Positions 1 to 7,125 of a stretch of DNA of 13,516 nt are shown one piece after another (positions within the stretch are counted from its first letter, which is position 1; every line of letters starts with the position of its first letter). This DNA is from Nitrospira sp. (lineage in GTDB: Bacteria > Nitrospirota > Nitrospiria > Nitrospirales > Nitrospiraceae), in NCBI GenBank assembly GCA_015904055.1, contig JABMDE010000024.1, positions 63,093 to 76,608 on the forward strand. Direction: 5' to 3'. The notes under the pieces were generated by a model, which was given only the letters and a program-made list of their open reading frames with translations, was not told where the DNA came from and made no database searches. The translations under genes and the position numbers were made by a program.

Positions 1-20
1 ATTGAATACGCGGAGCAGCC

Positions 21-830
21 ATGTTCGGGACAATGGGGATTTCAGAGCTGATTATCATTCTGGCTATTGTCCTGATCATTTTTGGAGCAGGTCGCTTGCC
101 ACAGATCGGTGAAGGTGTCGGCAAAGCCTTGAAAGGTTTCAAAAAGGAAGTGCACGACGCCCCGCCTCCGGTCGAGACGCAGTCTCAACAAGAAACCCCG
201 TCTGCACGGCCAGAGCACCCTCAGCCGATCGCTTCTGCGCCGATTCAGACTCCTCGCGCATCGAGCACGGTAGCCACAGCCGTCAAACCCAACATCCCCT
301 ATACCCCTGGTCCTGAAATGACGCCCGGGACTACCGCATCGTTACTCTACACAACAGGACCGCAATCCCCTCATCTGTCGAAGACCGCCCCGGATCGAGC
401 GCCACACGCTGCCGAGACACCGGCCCAACATGTGGTCACGATGGAAGAGCGTGCGGCTACGCCGGCTCCGATAGCCCGTGGTCAATATCCCCCTTTGCCG
501 CCAGGGACCCAAACAAAACCATCCGGCAAGCGCCCCTCAGCAATCGTGAACAAGGACGCGGTCGCCCGTATCCAAGCCCAGCAAGCCGCATTAAAGGCCA
601 AGGCAGCCCCTGCAGGGGTTTCTCCCGAAGACATGCAGAGCCTCGGTGAAGGCATGGGTGACGTCTTACGCACATTCCGGCAAGCGGCAACCGATGTCCG
701 CAACAGCATCGCCCCTGAGATGCGTACGCTTCAGGCTGAAATGGATATGGCGCACAAAGAACTTCAACAATCTCTGGACGCCGCAGCAGAACCGGCAGCG
801 GTTCAAGAAGACCCCCCGAAGCCGACATAA
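21..830 (+). CDS. tatA: Twin-arginine translocase TatA/TatB-type protein with long C-terminal extension
   Basis: Predicted membrane component of the Tat system, which exports folded proteins across the inner membrane. Residues 1-45 carry the full family signature: a short N-terminal hydrophobic helix (about residues 8-22), the FG hinge at 21-22, LP at 26-27, and a basic amphipathic helix rich in G and K (30-44). The ATG at 21 has GGAG five bases upstream. At 269 residues it is far longer than ordinary TatA (roughly 60-100) and longer than most TatB. Residues 46-200 are a Pro/Ala/Thr-rich linker, and 201-255 form a predicted helical tail whose start (209-223) resembles the first amphipathic helix. 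No tatC is adjacent. TatA versus TatB cannot be decided from sequence alone: the FG/LP signature fits TatA, while the long helical tail is TatB-like. Confidence 0.85.
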   Translation: MFGTMGISELIIILAIVLIIFGAGRLPQIGEGVGKALKGFKKEVHDAPPPVETQSQQETPSARPEHPQPIASAPIQTPRASSTVATAVKPNIPYTPGPEMTPGTTASLLYTTGPQSPHLSKTAPDRAPHAAETPAQHVVTMEERAATPAPIARGQYPPLPPGTQTKPSGKRPSAIVNKDAVARIQAQQAALKAKAAPAGVSPEDMQSLGEGMGDVLRTFRQAATDVRNSIAPEMRTLQAEMDMAHKELQQSLDAAAEPAAVQEDPPKPT

Positions 831-1037
831 CTCCGCATCAGGCACTATCGTTTTACAGACTGTCAGTAGGTTGGGAAAAACGGATGATGGTCAAGCCATT
901 CCGGCTCTTTGGATCATCTATGGCGCGACTCTTTTATGGTGAGCGTCCGGCAGGAAACTGTGTATCGGGTGCGATTCTTCGGGCTACATCAATCACCGCA
1001 ACGATCGAATCGGTCGTGCCGGAGACCGTGCGCCGAC

Positions 1038-1589
1038 TCAATCAGTGGATAACCCACGCCCCTTAGGACTCAGGTCTGCGCGCGTTCGAATCCGGTTCAA
1101 TGCCTCGACCAGCCCTACAAGCTGATTCTGTGCTTTGCTATCGATATCCACGAATTGCACACCCATTCCGGGAAAAAGGAGATACCGCTCCGGTTTCTTG
1201 CGAACCCAGGCCACCTTCGCTTTGGCTTTCAGTTTTTCCAGAGGCCGATCAGGCAGCGCGAATTCGAGAGACAGTTCCGTTCCCAACGCCAGCGGGGAGC
1301 TACTCTCAATAAACAACCCGCCTCCTCCGATTCCTGCGGTGAGACTCTCGAACTTCTTCCCGTCAGGCGTCGAACACTGCACCTTGATGGCAAGGGGAGC
1401 GCGCGGGTATGCGCGGCAATGGGCGAATGCGGTATCGTCGCCGGCGAGGACCCGTTCGATGATCTCGCCCCAAGGCATGTCGCCCAGCACCTTCCCCGAT
1501 GGATCTTGCACGGCGACTGTTTCGAGGTCGGCATCAACGATCAAGGTTTTGTCTTGATGGCCCACCGTAGAAATGACTGAAAATTTCAT
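1038..1589 (-). CDS. PilZ-domain protein (183 aa)
   Basis: Probable cyclic-di-GMP-type regulatory protein, cytoplasmic, with no signal peptide or membrane helix. Residues 1-57 form an N-terminal region of unknown function. The PilZ fold follows from about residue 58: an RxxxR motif (R59, R63), strands ending in GLFIE (91-95), and a conserved GMGVQF block (141-146). The second ligand motif, normally (D/N)xSxxG, reads GIGGGG at 86-91, so the usual Asn/Asp and Ser are replaced by Gly. Ligand binding is therefore uncertain. It is the second gene of a two-gene minus-strand unit, 42 bp downstream of a paralog with the same variant motif (1632-2009). A 14-bp palindrome containing its likely ribosome-binding sequence lies just upstream. 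It converges with the Tat gene across a 207-bp gap in which I see no strong terminator. Confidence 0.8.
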   Translation of the reverse strand: MKFSVISTVGHQDKTLIVDADLETVAVQDPSGKVLGDMPWGEIIERVLAGDDTAFAHCRAYPRAPLAIKVQCSTPDGKKFESLTAGIGGGGLFIESSSPLALGTELSLEFALPDRPLEKLKAKAKVAWVRKKPERYLLFPGMGVQFVDIDSKAQNQLVGLVEALNRIRTRADLSPKGRGLSTD

Positions 1590-1602
1590 GGTCGTGATTC
1601 GA

Positions 1603-1616
1603 CCTCGTGCACGAGG
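1603..1616 (-). promoter_or_regulatory. 14-bp perfect palindrome upstream of PilZ gene
   Basis: CCTCGTGCACGAGG is a perfect palindrome in the 42-bp gap between the two PilZ genes. It ends 13 bases before the ATG at 1589. In the mRNA it could form a 5-bp stem with a four-base loop that pairs away the only Shine-Dalgarno-like GAGG, or as DNA it could be an operator for a dimeric regulator. Function is inferred; only the symmetry and position are observed. Confidence 0.4.
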
Positions 1617-1631
1617 AAGCAGGACAGGGTC

Positions 1632-1979
1632 CTAGGCTGCTTGGGTTTTCACCTGCGCCGATTTCACCAACTCAAGAATCCGGTCGCGGATATTCTGCGC
1701 GACCTCTGTAAACTGCACTCCCATCCCGGGACTAAACGTATATTGATCGGCTTTGGGACACACCCATGCCACAACCCCCTTCGTCGGAAGCCATTCGTCT
1801 GGCTGTTCCGGAAGTGAGAACTCCATGGACAGCTTGGTTCCCACGGGGAGCGGCGCGTGGCTTTCGATAAACATACCGCCGCCACCGATACCTCCCGCCC
1901 GGCTCTCGTATTTCTGTCCTTCCGGAGTATTGTAGCGAACCCGAAACGCCAGCGAGATCCGCGGCTCGGACCCGGCCGT

Positions 1980-2009
<30 letters not shown>
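1632..2009 (-). CDS. Short PilZ-domain protein overlapping tRNA-Ser
   Basis: Paralog of the protein at 1038-1589, reduced to the PilZ fold alone (125 aa). The domain begins near residue 15 (EPR, R17), with GIGGGG at 40-45 in place of (D/N)xSxxG and GMGVQF in the final strand region. It lacks the roughly 55-residue N-terminal region of its paralog, and Gly13 sits where the first Arg of RxxxR should be. The only ATG in the open frame is at 2009, inside the antisense of tRNA-Ser, so residues 1-10 would be encoded by tRNA complement. The frame stays open further upstream to about 2111 without another ATG. It may be a 5'-truncated gene that still translates from a fortuitous start, or a remnant. 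A 42-bp gap to the next PilZ gene suggests co-transcription. Confidence 0.6.
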
Positions 2010-2069
<60 letters not shown>

Positions 2070-2088
2070 CCGTTTGCTGTGGCAAATG

Positions 2089-2110
2089 ATGGCGAGATCT
2101 CGCCATTTTT
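2089..2110 (+). terminator. Rho-independent terminator of tRNA-Ser
   Basis: The perfect palindrome ATGGCGAGATCTCGCCAT (2089-2106) forms a 7-bp stem with a GATC loop and is followed directly by TTTT and ATTAT. It lies 19 bases past the tRNA CCA, as expected for the tRNA transcript end. The minus strand has no T tract after this hairpin, so it should act only on the plus strand. Confidence 0.8.
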
Positions 2111-2126
2111 ATTATGACGATGCACA

Positions 2127-2142
2127 ATGGCGGATCCGCCAT
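2127..2142. repeat. 16-bp palindrome similar to the preceding terminator stem
   Basis: ATGGCGGATCCGCCAT is a second perfect palindrome 20 bp after the terminator stem and shares its ATGGCG/CGCCAT arms. It lacks a following T run on either strand, so it is not an obvious terminator. It could be a decayed duplicate or a protein-binding site. Confidence 0.5.
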
Positions 2143-2252
2143 ACCGCACTTCGTGTGACCCGCCCGTTCTTTCGGGCCGTATCGAGAGTGATCGCGGGTG
2201 AATAGGCACCGCAAGTGTCTTGAGCCTTGAGTGAATGCTGTGATGTGAACAA

Positions 2253-2348
2253 GGGGCTGTGTGCGACAGAACCCTGTGAACCCCGCCAGGTCCGGAAGGA
2301 AGCAACGGTAAGCGGTCAGTTCTGTGTGCCGCAGGATCACCTGGCCCC
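2253..2348 (+). ncRNA. ffs: Signal recognition particle RNA (4.5S type)
   Basis: RNA scaffold of the bacterial signal recognition particle, which with Ffh targets nascent membrane proteins. The diagnostic apical segment GGTCCGGAAGGAAGCA (2289-2304) is present, with the GGAA tetraloop and the conserved asymmetric-loop bases that bind the Ffh M domain. GGGGC at 2253-2257 pairs with GCCCC at 2344-2348, closing a long hairpin of about 96 nt, the usual size for the small bacterial form without an Alu domain. The exact ends are set by this terminal helix and could differ by a few bases. It sits upstream of dnaX. No convincing promoter or U-tract terminator was identified by eye. Confidence 0.93.
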
Positions 2349-2357
2349 GCTGTAGAA

Positions 2358-2447
2358 GGCGTGAGGCGTGAGGCGTAAAGCGATTCTTTCTTCTGTCGTC
2401 CTTGATCATATTCCCCTCACGCCTTACCACTAACCCCTAACGGATAC
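2358..2447. repeat. Inverted array of imperfect 7-bp repeats before dnaX
   Basis: The left arm reads GGCGTGA, GGCGTGA, GGCGTAA at 2358-2378. The right arm reads CCCCTCA, CGCCTTA, CCACTAA, CCCCTAA, CGGATAC at 2413-2447, in exact 7-base register and ending three bases before the dnaX ATG. The arms are complementary: AAGGCGTGAG at 2356-2365 matches CTCACGCCTT at 2416-2425, so the transcript could fold with a loop of about 50 nt. The array occupies the place where the dnaX ribosome-binding site should be, and no good Shine-Dalgarno is visible there. Confidence 0.6.
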
Positions 2448-2449
2448 GA

Positions 2450-4270
2450 ATGGACTACCAAGTTTCTGCCCGCAAATACCGTCCCGGCACATTCGACGAT
2501 GTGATCGGTCAGCCGCACGTCATACAGACCTTGATGAATGCGGTCTCGACGAAACGCATTGCACATGCCTATCTGTTTTCCGGTACCCGCGGAGTAGGAA
2601 AAACAACCGTCGCGCGCATTCTCGCGAAGGCGCTGAACTGCGAGCAGGGACCTACAGGACGCCCGTGCGATCGGTGCGCGAACTGCCTGGAGATCGCGCA
2701 GGGCAGTTCCGTCGATGTGGTCGAGATTGACGGCGCCTCCAATACCAGCGTGGACGATGTGCGCGAGATTCGGGAAAACGTGAAATTCACGCCCTTCCGC
2801 GGCCAGTACCGCATCTATATCATCGACGAAGTGCACATGCTGTCGAATTCGGCGTTCAACGCGTTGCTGAAAACCCTTGAAGAGCCTCCGGCACACGTCG
2901 TCTTCATTTTCGCGACGACGGAAATTCACAAAATCCCCGCAACCATTCTTTCACGTTGCCAGCATTACAACTTTCGCCGGATTGCACGGGCCGAGATCAT
3001 CGAACGGCTTCGCCATGTAGCCGCGCAGGATCAACTGACTCTCGAAGAGCGTAGCTTCCTCGCTCTGGCACGGGCAAGTGAAGGCAGTATGCGTGACGCG
3101 CTGAGTCTCCTCGATCAAGCCATTGCGTTCGGGGGCAAGACGATCCATCACCCGGATCTCGAAGCGCTCCTCGGAGCTGTGCCTCACGAACTGGTGCAAG
3201 GCATCGTCAAAGCCGTGATGATCCAGGATAGTTCTGCCGCACTCACCGTCCTGGCGAACCTGATGGACCAGGGGCATGACTTGCGGGCGTTCTGTGACGG
3301 CGTCGTGGAGCAGATCCGTAATCTGCTCGTAGCGTCCGTCGTTCCGTCGACGGCCGAGTTGCGCGGCTTGATTGAAGCCTCCGAGGAGGACATCAAACAG
3401 CTGGCAACAGATGCCAAGCCCCTGACACCGGAACAACTTCAGGAACTGCTGACCCTGTTTATTCAGGCAGAAGATTCTCTCCGGCTCAGCGCCCATCCAC
3501 GTTTCGTACTGGAAACCGCGGCGATCCGGGCAACGCGCTTGTTACGACGGCGAGACTCCGGCGATCCCCGCCTCCTTCAAGCAACGCCGGCACCTGCAGG
3601 ACAAAAATCTCCCGTCCGTTCAGAAGCCATTGATTCACGATCAACGGCCTCGTCCACGGCTCCATCCGTCGCCACGTCTACGTCGTCGGGCCGTACAGAT
3701 CCGGCCGCCTCTCAGCCGGAATCCAAACCCGTCTCACGGTCACAACCGAAACCAGGGGAAAGGCCGATGCCGCAGCGGCCGCCCGATCAGCCGACACCCA
3801 AGGAAACAACGGCTACCCCAATCGCCGCTATTACCCAATCCGAGGCCGGACAAGCCACACTGAATTGGGAAACCATCCAGAACGAGATCGCCGCTTCGTT
3901 TCCCAATATCGCCCCGTTTCTGGAGGCCGGCAGGTTTCTTGGCATAGAGGGGGGTCTTGTGACGATCGGATTTGCCAAACACGCGACCTTGGCACGGACC
4001 AGATTGGAAAAAGAAGAGCATCTCCTGGCGCTGGCGACACTGTGCCAGGAGCAGTCCGGTACTCCGGTGCGGATTCGTATTGTCGAGCTCGCAGAGACGG
4101 ACCCTCCGGGGCCGACAATGGCGCAAGTGCGGGCAGCCAAAGAACAGGACCAGCGGCTTGTGCTACTTGAACGGGCACGGGCCAATCCTACAGTGAAACA
4201 GGCGATCGAGATCTTCGGCGCAGAATTGACCGAGGTCCGACGAGTAGCCCAGAAGGAGGTCACCGAATGA
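2450..4270 (+). CDS. dnaX: DNA polymerase III subunits gamma/tau
   Basis: ATPase of the clamp loader that places the beta clamp on DNA and, as tau, couples polymerases at the fork. The AAA+ module covers roughly residues 1-230: Walker A GTRGVGKT (45-52), four zinc-binding cysteines (C64, C73, C76, C79), Walker B IIDEVHML (124-131), and sensor SRC (168-170). A helical collar follows to about 365. Residues 366-455 are a Ser/Pro/Thr-rich linker, and the rest is a tau-type C-terminal domain. At 606 aa it is near the usual tau length (about 550-650). I see no A-AAA-AAG slippery heptamer, so a gamma product by frameshift is not supported. It overlaps the next gene by 4 bp (ATGA). Confidence 0.96.
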   Translation: MDYQVSARKYRPGTFDDVIGQPHVIQTLMNAVSTKRIAHAYLFSGTRGVGKTTVARILAKALNCEQGPTGRPCDRCANCLEIAQGSSVDVVEIDGASNTSVDDVREIRENVKFTPFRGQYRIYIIDEVHMLSNSAFNALLKTLEEPPAHVVFIFATTEIHKIPATILSRCQHYNFRRIARAEIIERLRHVAAQDQLTLEERSFLALARASEGSMRDALSLLDQAIAFGGKTIHHPDLEALLGAVPHELVQGIVKAVMIQDSSAALTVLANLMDQGHDLRAFCDGVVEQIRNLLVASVVPSTAELRGLIEASEEDIKQLATDAKPLTPEQLQELLTLFIQAEDSLRLSAHPRFVLETAAIRATRLLRRRDSGDPRLLQATPAPAGQKSPVRSEAIDSRSTASSTAPSVATSTSSGRTDPAASQPESKPVSRSQPKPGERPMPQRPPDQPTPKETTATPIAAITQSEAGQATLNWETIQNEIAASFPNIAPFLEAGRFLGIEGGLVTIGFAKHATLARTRLEKEEHLLALATLCQEQSGTPVRIRIVELAETDPPGPTMAQVRAAKEQDQRLVLLERARANPTVKQAIEIFGAELTEVRRVAQKEVTE

Positions 4271-4590
4271 AAAGTCCTTTCGGCAATATGAACAACATCC
4301 TCAAGCAAGCCCAGGCCATGCAGGAACAGATGGCGAAACTCCAGGAACAGGCGGCGTCGAAGACCGCCAGCGGGACAGCCGGCGGTGGAATCGTCACGGT
4401 GACCGCAAACGGCGCCATGCAGATTGTCAGCGTGGCGATCGACCCCGAGATCGTCAAGAGCGGCGATGTGGACATGCTGCAAGATCTCGTCGTGGCGGCG
4501 ACCAATGAGGCGCTACGAAAAGCCAAAGAACTGATGGAGAGTGAGATGAAGGCCCTCACCGGCGGGATGAAAATCCCAGGCCTGTTTTAA
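4267..4590 (+). CDS. ybaB: Nucleoid-associated protein YbaB/EbfC
   Basis: Small dimeric DNA-binding protein of the YbaB/EbfC family, thought to help organise the nucleoid. It is 107 aa, typical for the family. An N-terminal helix (residues 8-30, rich in Gln, Ala and Met) is followed by a beta region (GGGIVTVTANGAM, 39-51), VSVAIDPEIV (54-63), and a final helix (71-95). Its start overlaps the dnaX stop as ATGA and has a near-perfect Shine-Dalgarno AAGGAGGT at 4253-4260, six bases away. dnaX-ybaB-recR is a widely conserved order and supports the call. Confidence 0.95.
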   Translation: MKSPFGNMNNILKQAQAMQEQMAKLQEQAASKTASGTAGGGIVTVTANGAMQIVSVAIDPEIVKSGDVDMLQDLVVAATNEALRKAKELMESEMKALTGGMKIPGLF

Positions 4591-4592
4591 CG

Positions 4593-5195
4593 ATGGCCGT
4601 CGACCAACAGGGGTTGCTGGCACGGCTGATCAAGGAACTCGTTCGACTCCCCGGGGTCGGTCAAAAGAGCGCACAACGGTTAGCCTTTTTCCTCATGAAG
4701 GCCGAGCGGGACGATGCCTTGCGTTTGGCCGATGCGATTCGGGCGGTGAAGGACGGGCTGGCATTCTGCCGTCAATGCCGCAACATTGCCGAGGGAGACC
4801 TGTGCGAATTCTGTCTGGACCCGAAGCGGGACCGTACGAAGATTCTCGTCGTTGAAGAACCGAGCACGCTCTATGCGATCGAGCGGGCCGGCGTCCATCG
4901 GGGACTGTACCATGTCCTGTTAGGGGCACTTTCCCCACTCGATGGTATCGGCCCCGGAGACATCCGGGCTGAAGAATTAGCCGACCGTATTAAGCTGGGC
5001 GGTGTGGAGGAAGTCATTCTCGCGACGAACCCGACCATCGAAGGGGAAGCCACCGCGATCTATCTCACCAGGCTCCTCAAGCCGTTCGGAGTGCGGGTTT
5101 CTCGCATCGCCTACGGAATTCCTGTTGGAATGGACATTGAGTATGCGGATGAAGTGACGCTGCTGAAATCCATCGAGGGACGGCGAGATCTGTAA
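4593..5195 (+). CDS. recR: Recombination mediator protein RecR
   Basis: Ring-forming DNA-binding protein of the RecFOR pathway that helps load RecA onto SSB-coated single-strand gaps. At 200 aa it has the standard length and architecture: helix-hairpin-helix LPGVGQKSA (19-27), a C4 zinc finger (C59, C62, C71, C74), a Toprim domain opening with ILVVEEPS (84-91), and a Walker-B-like C-terminal part ending in LLKSIEGRRDL. It starts two bases after the ybaB stop, so translation is likely coupled. The stop at 5193-5195 is followed by a new promoter, which suggests the operon ends here or is boosted for the next gene. Confidence 0.97.
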   Translation: MAVDQQGLLARLIKELVRLPGVGQKSAQRLAFFLMKAERDDALRLADAIRAVKDGLAFCRQCRNIAEGDLCEFCLDPKRDRTKILVVEEPSTLYAIERAGVHRGLYHVLLGALSPLDGIGPGDIRAEELADRIKLGGVEEVILATNPTIEGEATAIYLTRLLKPFGVRVSRIAYGIPVGMDIEYADEVTLLKSIEGRRDL

Positions 5196-5214
5196 AGCCG
5201 TGGCTGTTGCCCCG

Positions 5215-5244
5215 TTGACCCCTTCTCAATCGGCCTGCTATAGT
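5215..5244 (+). promoter_or_regulatory. Sigma-70-type extended -10 promoter of dksA-like gene
   Basis: TTGACC (5215-5220) and TATAGT (5239-5244) are 18 bp apart, and the -10 is preceded by TGC, giving an extended -10. Each hexamer matches the consensus at five of six positions. The expected start near 5251 leaves a leader of about 32 nt before the ATG at 5283. Confidence 0.65.
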
Positions 5245-5282
5245 TTCCCCGTACGATCCACTCTCAAGAGTTGGGGAGGGCC

Positions 5283-5738
5283 ATGAAGGTCCGTTCTACC
5301 GCTAAACGCGTGTCCTCGGCAAAATCATCGACCACAGCAGCCACCACACGCCCGGCTCGCAAGAATAAGAAGAAATCAGGCGCGGCATCGGCCAAGTATC
5401 CTGATATTCGCCGTGACCTCGAACGCCAACGTGCGGCAATCCTCGAAGAGGTTGAGGAAGTGCTGACGAACCGGCCCGACCTTGAAGCGTTTCCCGATGT
5501 CAGCGATCAAGCATCGGCCGAGGTCGACCAGAATTTTTCGATGCGGATTCGCGATCGCGAGCGGAAGTTGCTCAAGAAGATCGAAGAAGCGTTGGATCGA
5601 ATGAGCAACGGCACCTATGGAATTTGCGAGCGCTGCGACGGAGACATTCCGTACAAGCGTCTCAAGGCCCGCCCGGTCACGACTCTCTGTATCGAATGCA
5701 AGACCCTCCAGGAGCAGGAAGAACGGGCCAGCCGTTAG
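5283..5738 (+). CDS. dksA: DksA/TraR-family zinc-finger transcription factor
   Basis: Binds the RNA polymerase secondary channel and, with ppGpp in well-studied species, adjusts rRNA and amino-acid gene transcription. Length is 151 aa from the ATG at 5283. A TTG 12 bases upstream is also in frame but lies immediately before the strong Shine-Dalgarno GGGGAGGG (5273-5280), so the ATG is preferred. The coiled-coil tip has the functional DxxDxA motif (D72, D75, A77), and the C4 zinc finger is complete (C115, C118, C136, C139). Residues 1-38 are an unusual Lys/Arg/Ser/Ala-rich tail not found in E. coli DksA. It has its own promoter. An imperfect hairpin at 5759-5782 without a U tract is the only candidate terminator. 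Confidence 0.9.
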   Translation: MKVRSTAKRVSSAKSSTTAATTRPARKNKKKSGAASAKYPDIRRDLERQRAAILEEVEEVLTNRPDLEAFPDVSDQASAEVDQNFSMRIRDRERKLLKKIEEALDRMSNGTYGICERCDGDIPYKRLKARPVTTLCIECKTLQEQEERASR

Positions 5739-5844
5739 CCGAATCCCTGCCTCCCTCATCGAGCTCAGAAACAGTGGCTCGAAACCGGCCTAGAAATAAT
5801 TGAGTTTTGTCGCCAGTGGGATTGTTGCGAGCAGCGGGCAGGAG

Positions 5845-6993
5845 TTATTGCTTCAAGGCTTTGATTCGTTCGTTTGCGTGGGCAACTCGAGCGTCTTCTT
5901 CGGGAATCCCTTCGACCAGGGCGAGGAATGTTTCATATTCCGCCAATGCGCGCTTGGGGTTGGTCCGTTCGGAGGCCTCCGCAAGGTTATATCGAGCCAC
6001 GGCATAATTGGGGCGCAGGGTCACAGCCCGTTCAAACAGGCCTAGCGCTGCAGCGCTTTCGCCAAGTTTGACATGGACCGTACCGAGGTTGTTCAAAACT
6101 TCCGGGATGTTGGGTCTGATCGCGAGCGATTGCAACATCTCTGTTTTCGCCTTGTCGAATTGGCCTTTGGCTACCGAGGCCAGACCGAGCTTATGATGCG
6201 CTTCGGCAAGCCAGACCTTGTTCGTAAACCCGCCGGCAATGGCTTTTTGATACGCATCTACAGCAATGTCATAATTCTTGTCACCACAGTAGGCCAGCTG
6301 CGCGGTTTGTCCGCGGGCGAATTGCTGGAGTGAAAGAAACGGCTCCTTATCCTCGCTGCCCTGGCTCTCGATGGTGAGGCCGTCTTTTCCCCCTTTGGAG
6401 TTCCTGAGCCGATCGAGAAACTCCCGGCGATAGGGAGAGAACAGCCGCACATAGGGATCGATCGTAAATGACGCCTGAAGGAGAATGGGGTGGTCCCGTG
6501 AACCGGTGACCAGATATTGCGTGGTGCTCTTCTCATCTCCCGTTTCAAAGATGCTGCTGGCCTCCATGTTTGCTTTCGTCTCTAGTTGCGACACATTCAA
6601 ATAGAACTCCAGCGCAGGTTTCAGCCGAGACAGCGTGTCTCGAAGCACAGAATAGCGGTCAAGATTCAGCCCCTTCGGAAAGGTGAAGAGGGCTCCGACA
6701 AGGAGTCCGTCCTCATCGACAAAATACGACTCATCTCCCTTCGACGCGCTTTTTGCCTGCAAAATTACGATCTCCTGTCCACTGCCCCAGGCATTCGACT
6801 TGGGGGCCGTCGAAGCATGCTTCTTCAAGAACTCCGGTTTGCGTTCGCAGAGTGCCGTCGATTTGAGAAGAGCCAGATCGGTTGCAGAAGGGGGGAGATT
6901 TGAGCGAACGGATGTCTTCTGGCTACAGCCAACCATGACAAGGATAATCAAAAGAACACTCGCCAGACGTATATGCCAGCCAGAGATCTCCAT
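5845..6993 (-). CDS. TPR-repeat lipoprotein
   Basis: Predicted exported lipoprotein of unknown specific role. The chosen ATG at 6993 has GAGGAG six bases upstream and gives a clean signal: a short polar start, a hydrophobic core (about 9-20) and MVGC with lipidated Cys23. A frame extending to 7101 adds 36 residues before the signal and is unlikely. Length is 382 aa. Residues 24-230 are a domain I do not recognise. Residues about 263-364 contain three tetratricopeptide repeats (for example AEAHHKLGLASVAKGQFDKA and EVLNNLGTVHVKLGESAAAL), which usually serve protein-protein contacts. It faces dksA convergently. The terminator at 7062-7099 separates it from the upstream lipoprotein gene, so it probably has its own promoter. 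Confidence 0.78.
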   Translation of the reverse strand: MEISGWHIRLASVLLIILVMVGCSQKTSVRSNLPPSATDLALLKSTALCERKPEFLKKHASTAPKSNAWGSGQEIVILQAKSASKGDESYFVDEDGLLVGALFTFPKGLNLDRYSVLRDTLSRLKPALEFYLNVSQLETKANMEASSIFETGDEKSTTQYLVTGSRDHPILLQASFTIDPYVRLFSPYRREFLDRLRNSKGGKDGLTIESQGSEDKEPFLSLQQFARGQTAQLAYCGDKNYDIAVDAYQKAIAGGFTNKVWLAEAHHKLGLASVAKGQFDKAKTEMLQSLAIRPNIPEVLNNLGTVHVKLGESAAALGLFERAVTLRPNYAVARYNLAEASERTNPKRALAEYETFLALVEGIPEEDARVAHANERIKALKQ

Positions 6994-7061
6994 TTGGAAC
7001 TCCTCAAGGGAAAAGATGGCCTGTCTAGACGATACACGAATTGGGAAGGCTTGGCGAAGAG

Positions 7062-7099
7062 TAAAAACAAGGGCCTGCTCCTCAGAGAGAAGCAGGCCC
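7062..7099 (-). terminator. Rho-independent terminator of the small lipoprotein gene
   Basis: GGGCCTGCT (7071-7079) and AGCAGGCCC (7091-7099) form a perfect 9-bp stem with an 11-nt loop. Read on the minus strand the hairpin is followed by TTGTTTTTA. It lies 27 bp after the stop of the 7126-7461 gene and before the start of the TPR lipoprotein gene. Confidence 0.85.
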
Positions 7100-7125
7100 A
7101 TCGTAAGACAACCTGTCTACACCAA

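Noticed and set aside
884..1066. 60-codon plus-strand frame in the gap between the Tat and PilZ genes
   Set aside because: No ribosome-binding site and no recognisable domain, and it runs into the convergent PilZ gene; the 207-bp gap otherwise shows no clear feature.
2220..2248. Promoter for the SRP RNA (TTGAGC with a downstream TGTGAT or ATGTGA)
   Set aside because: Spacing or hexamer matches are poor for every pairing tried, so no promoter is called.
3520..3660. Possible programmed frameshift site in dnaX producing gamma
   Set aside because: The only A-run here (CAA AAA T) does not fit the A-AAA-AAG heptamer, and no downstream stem or early stop in the shifted frame stood out.
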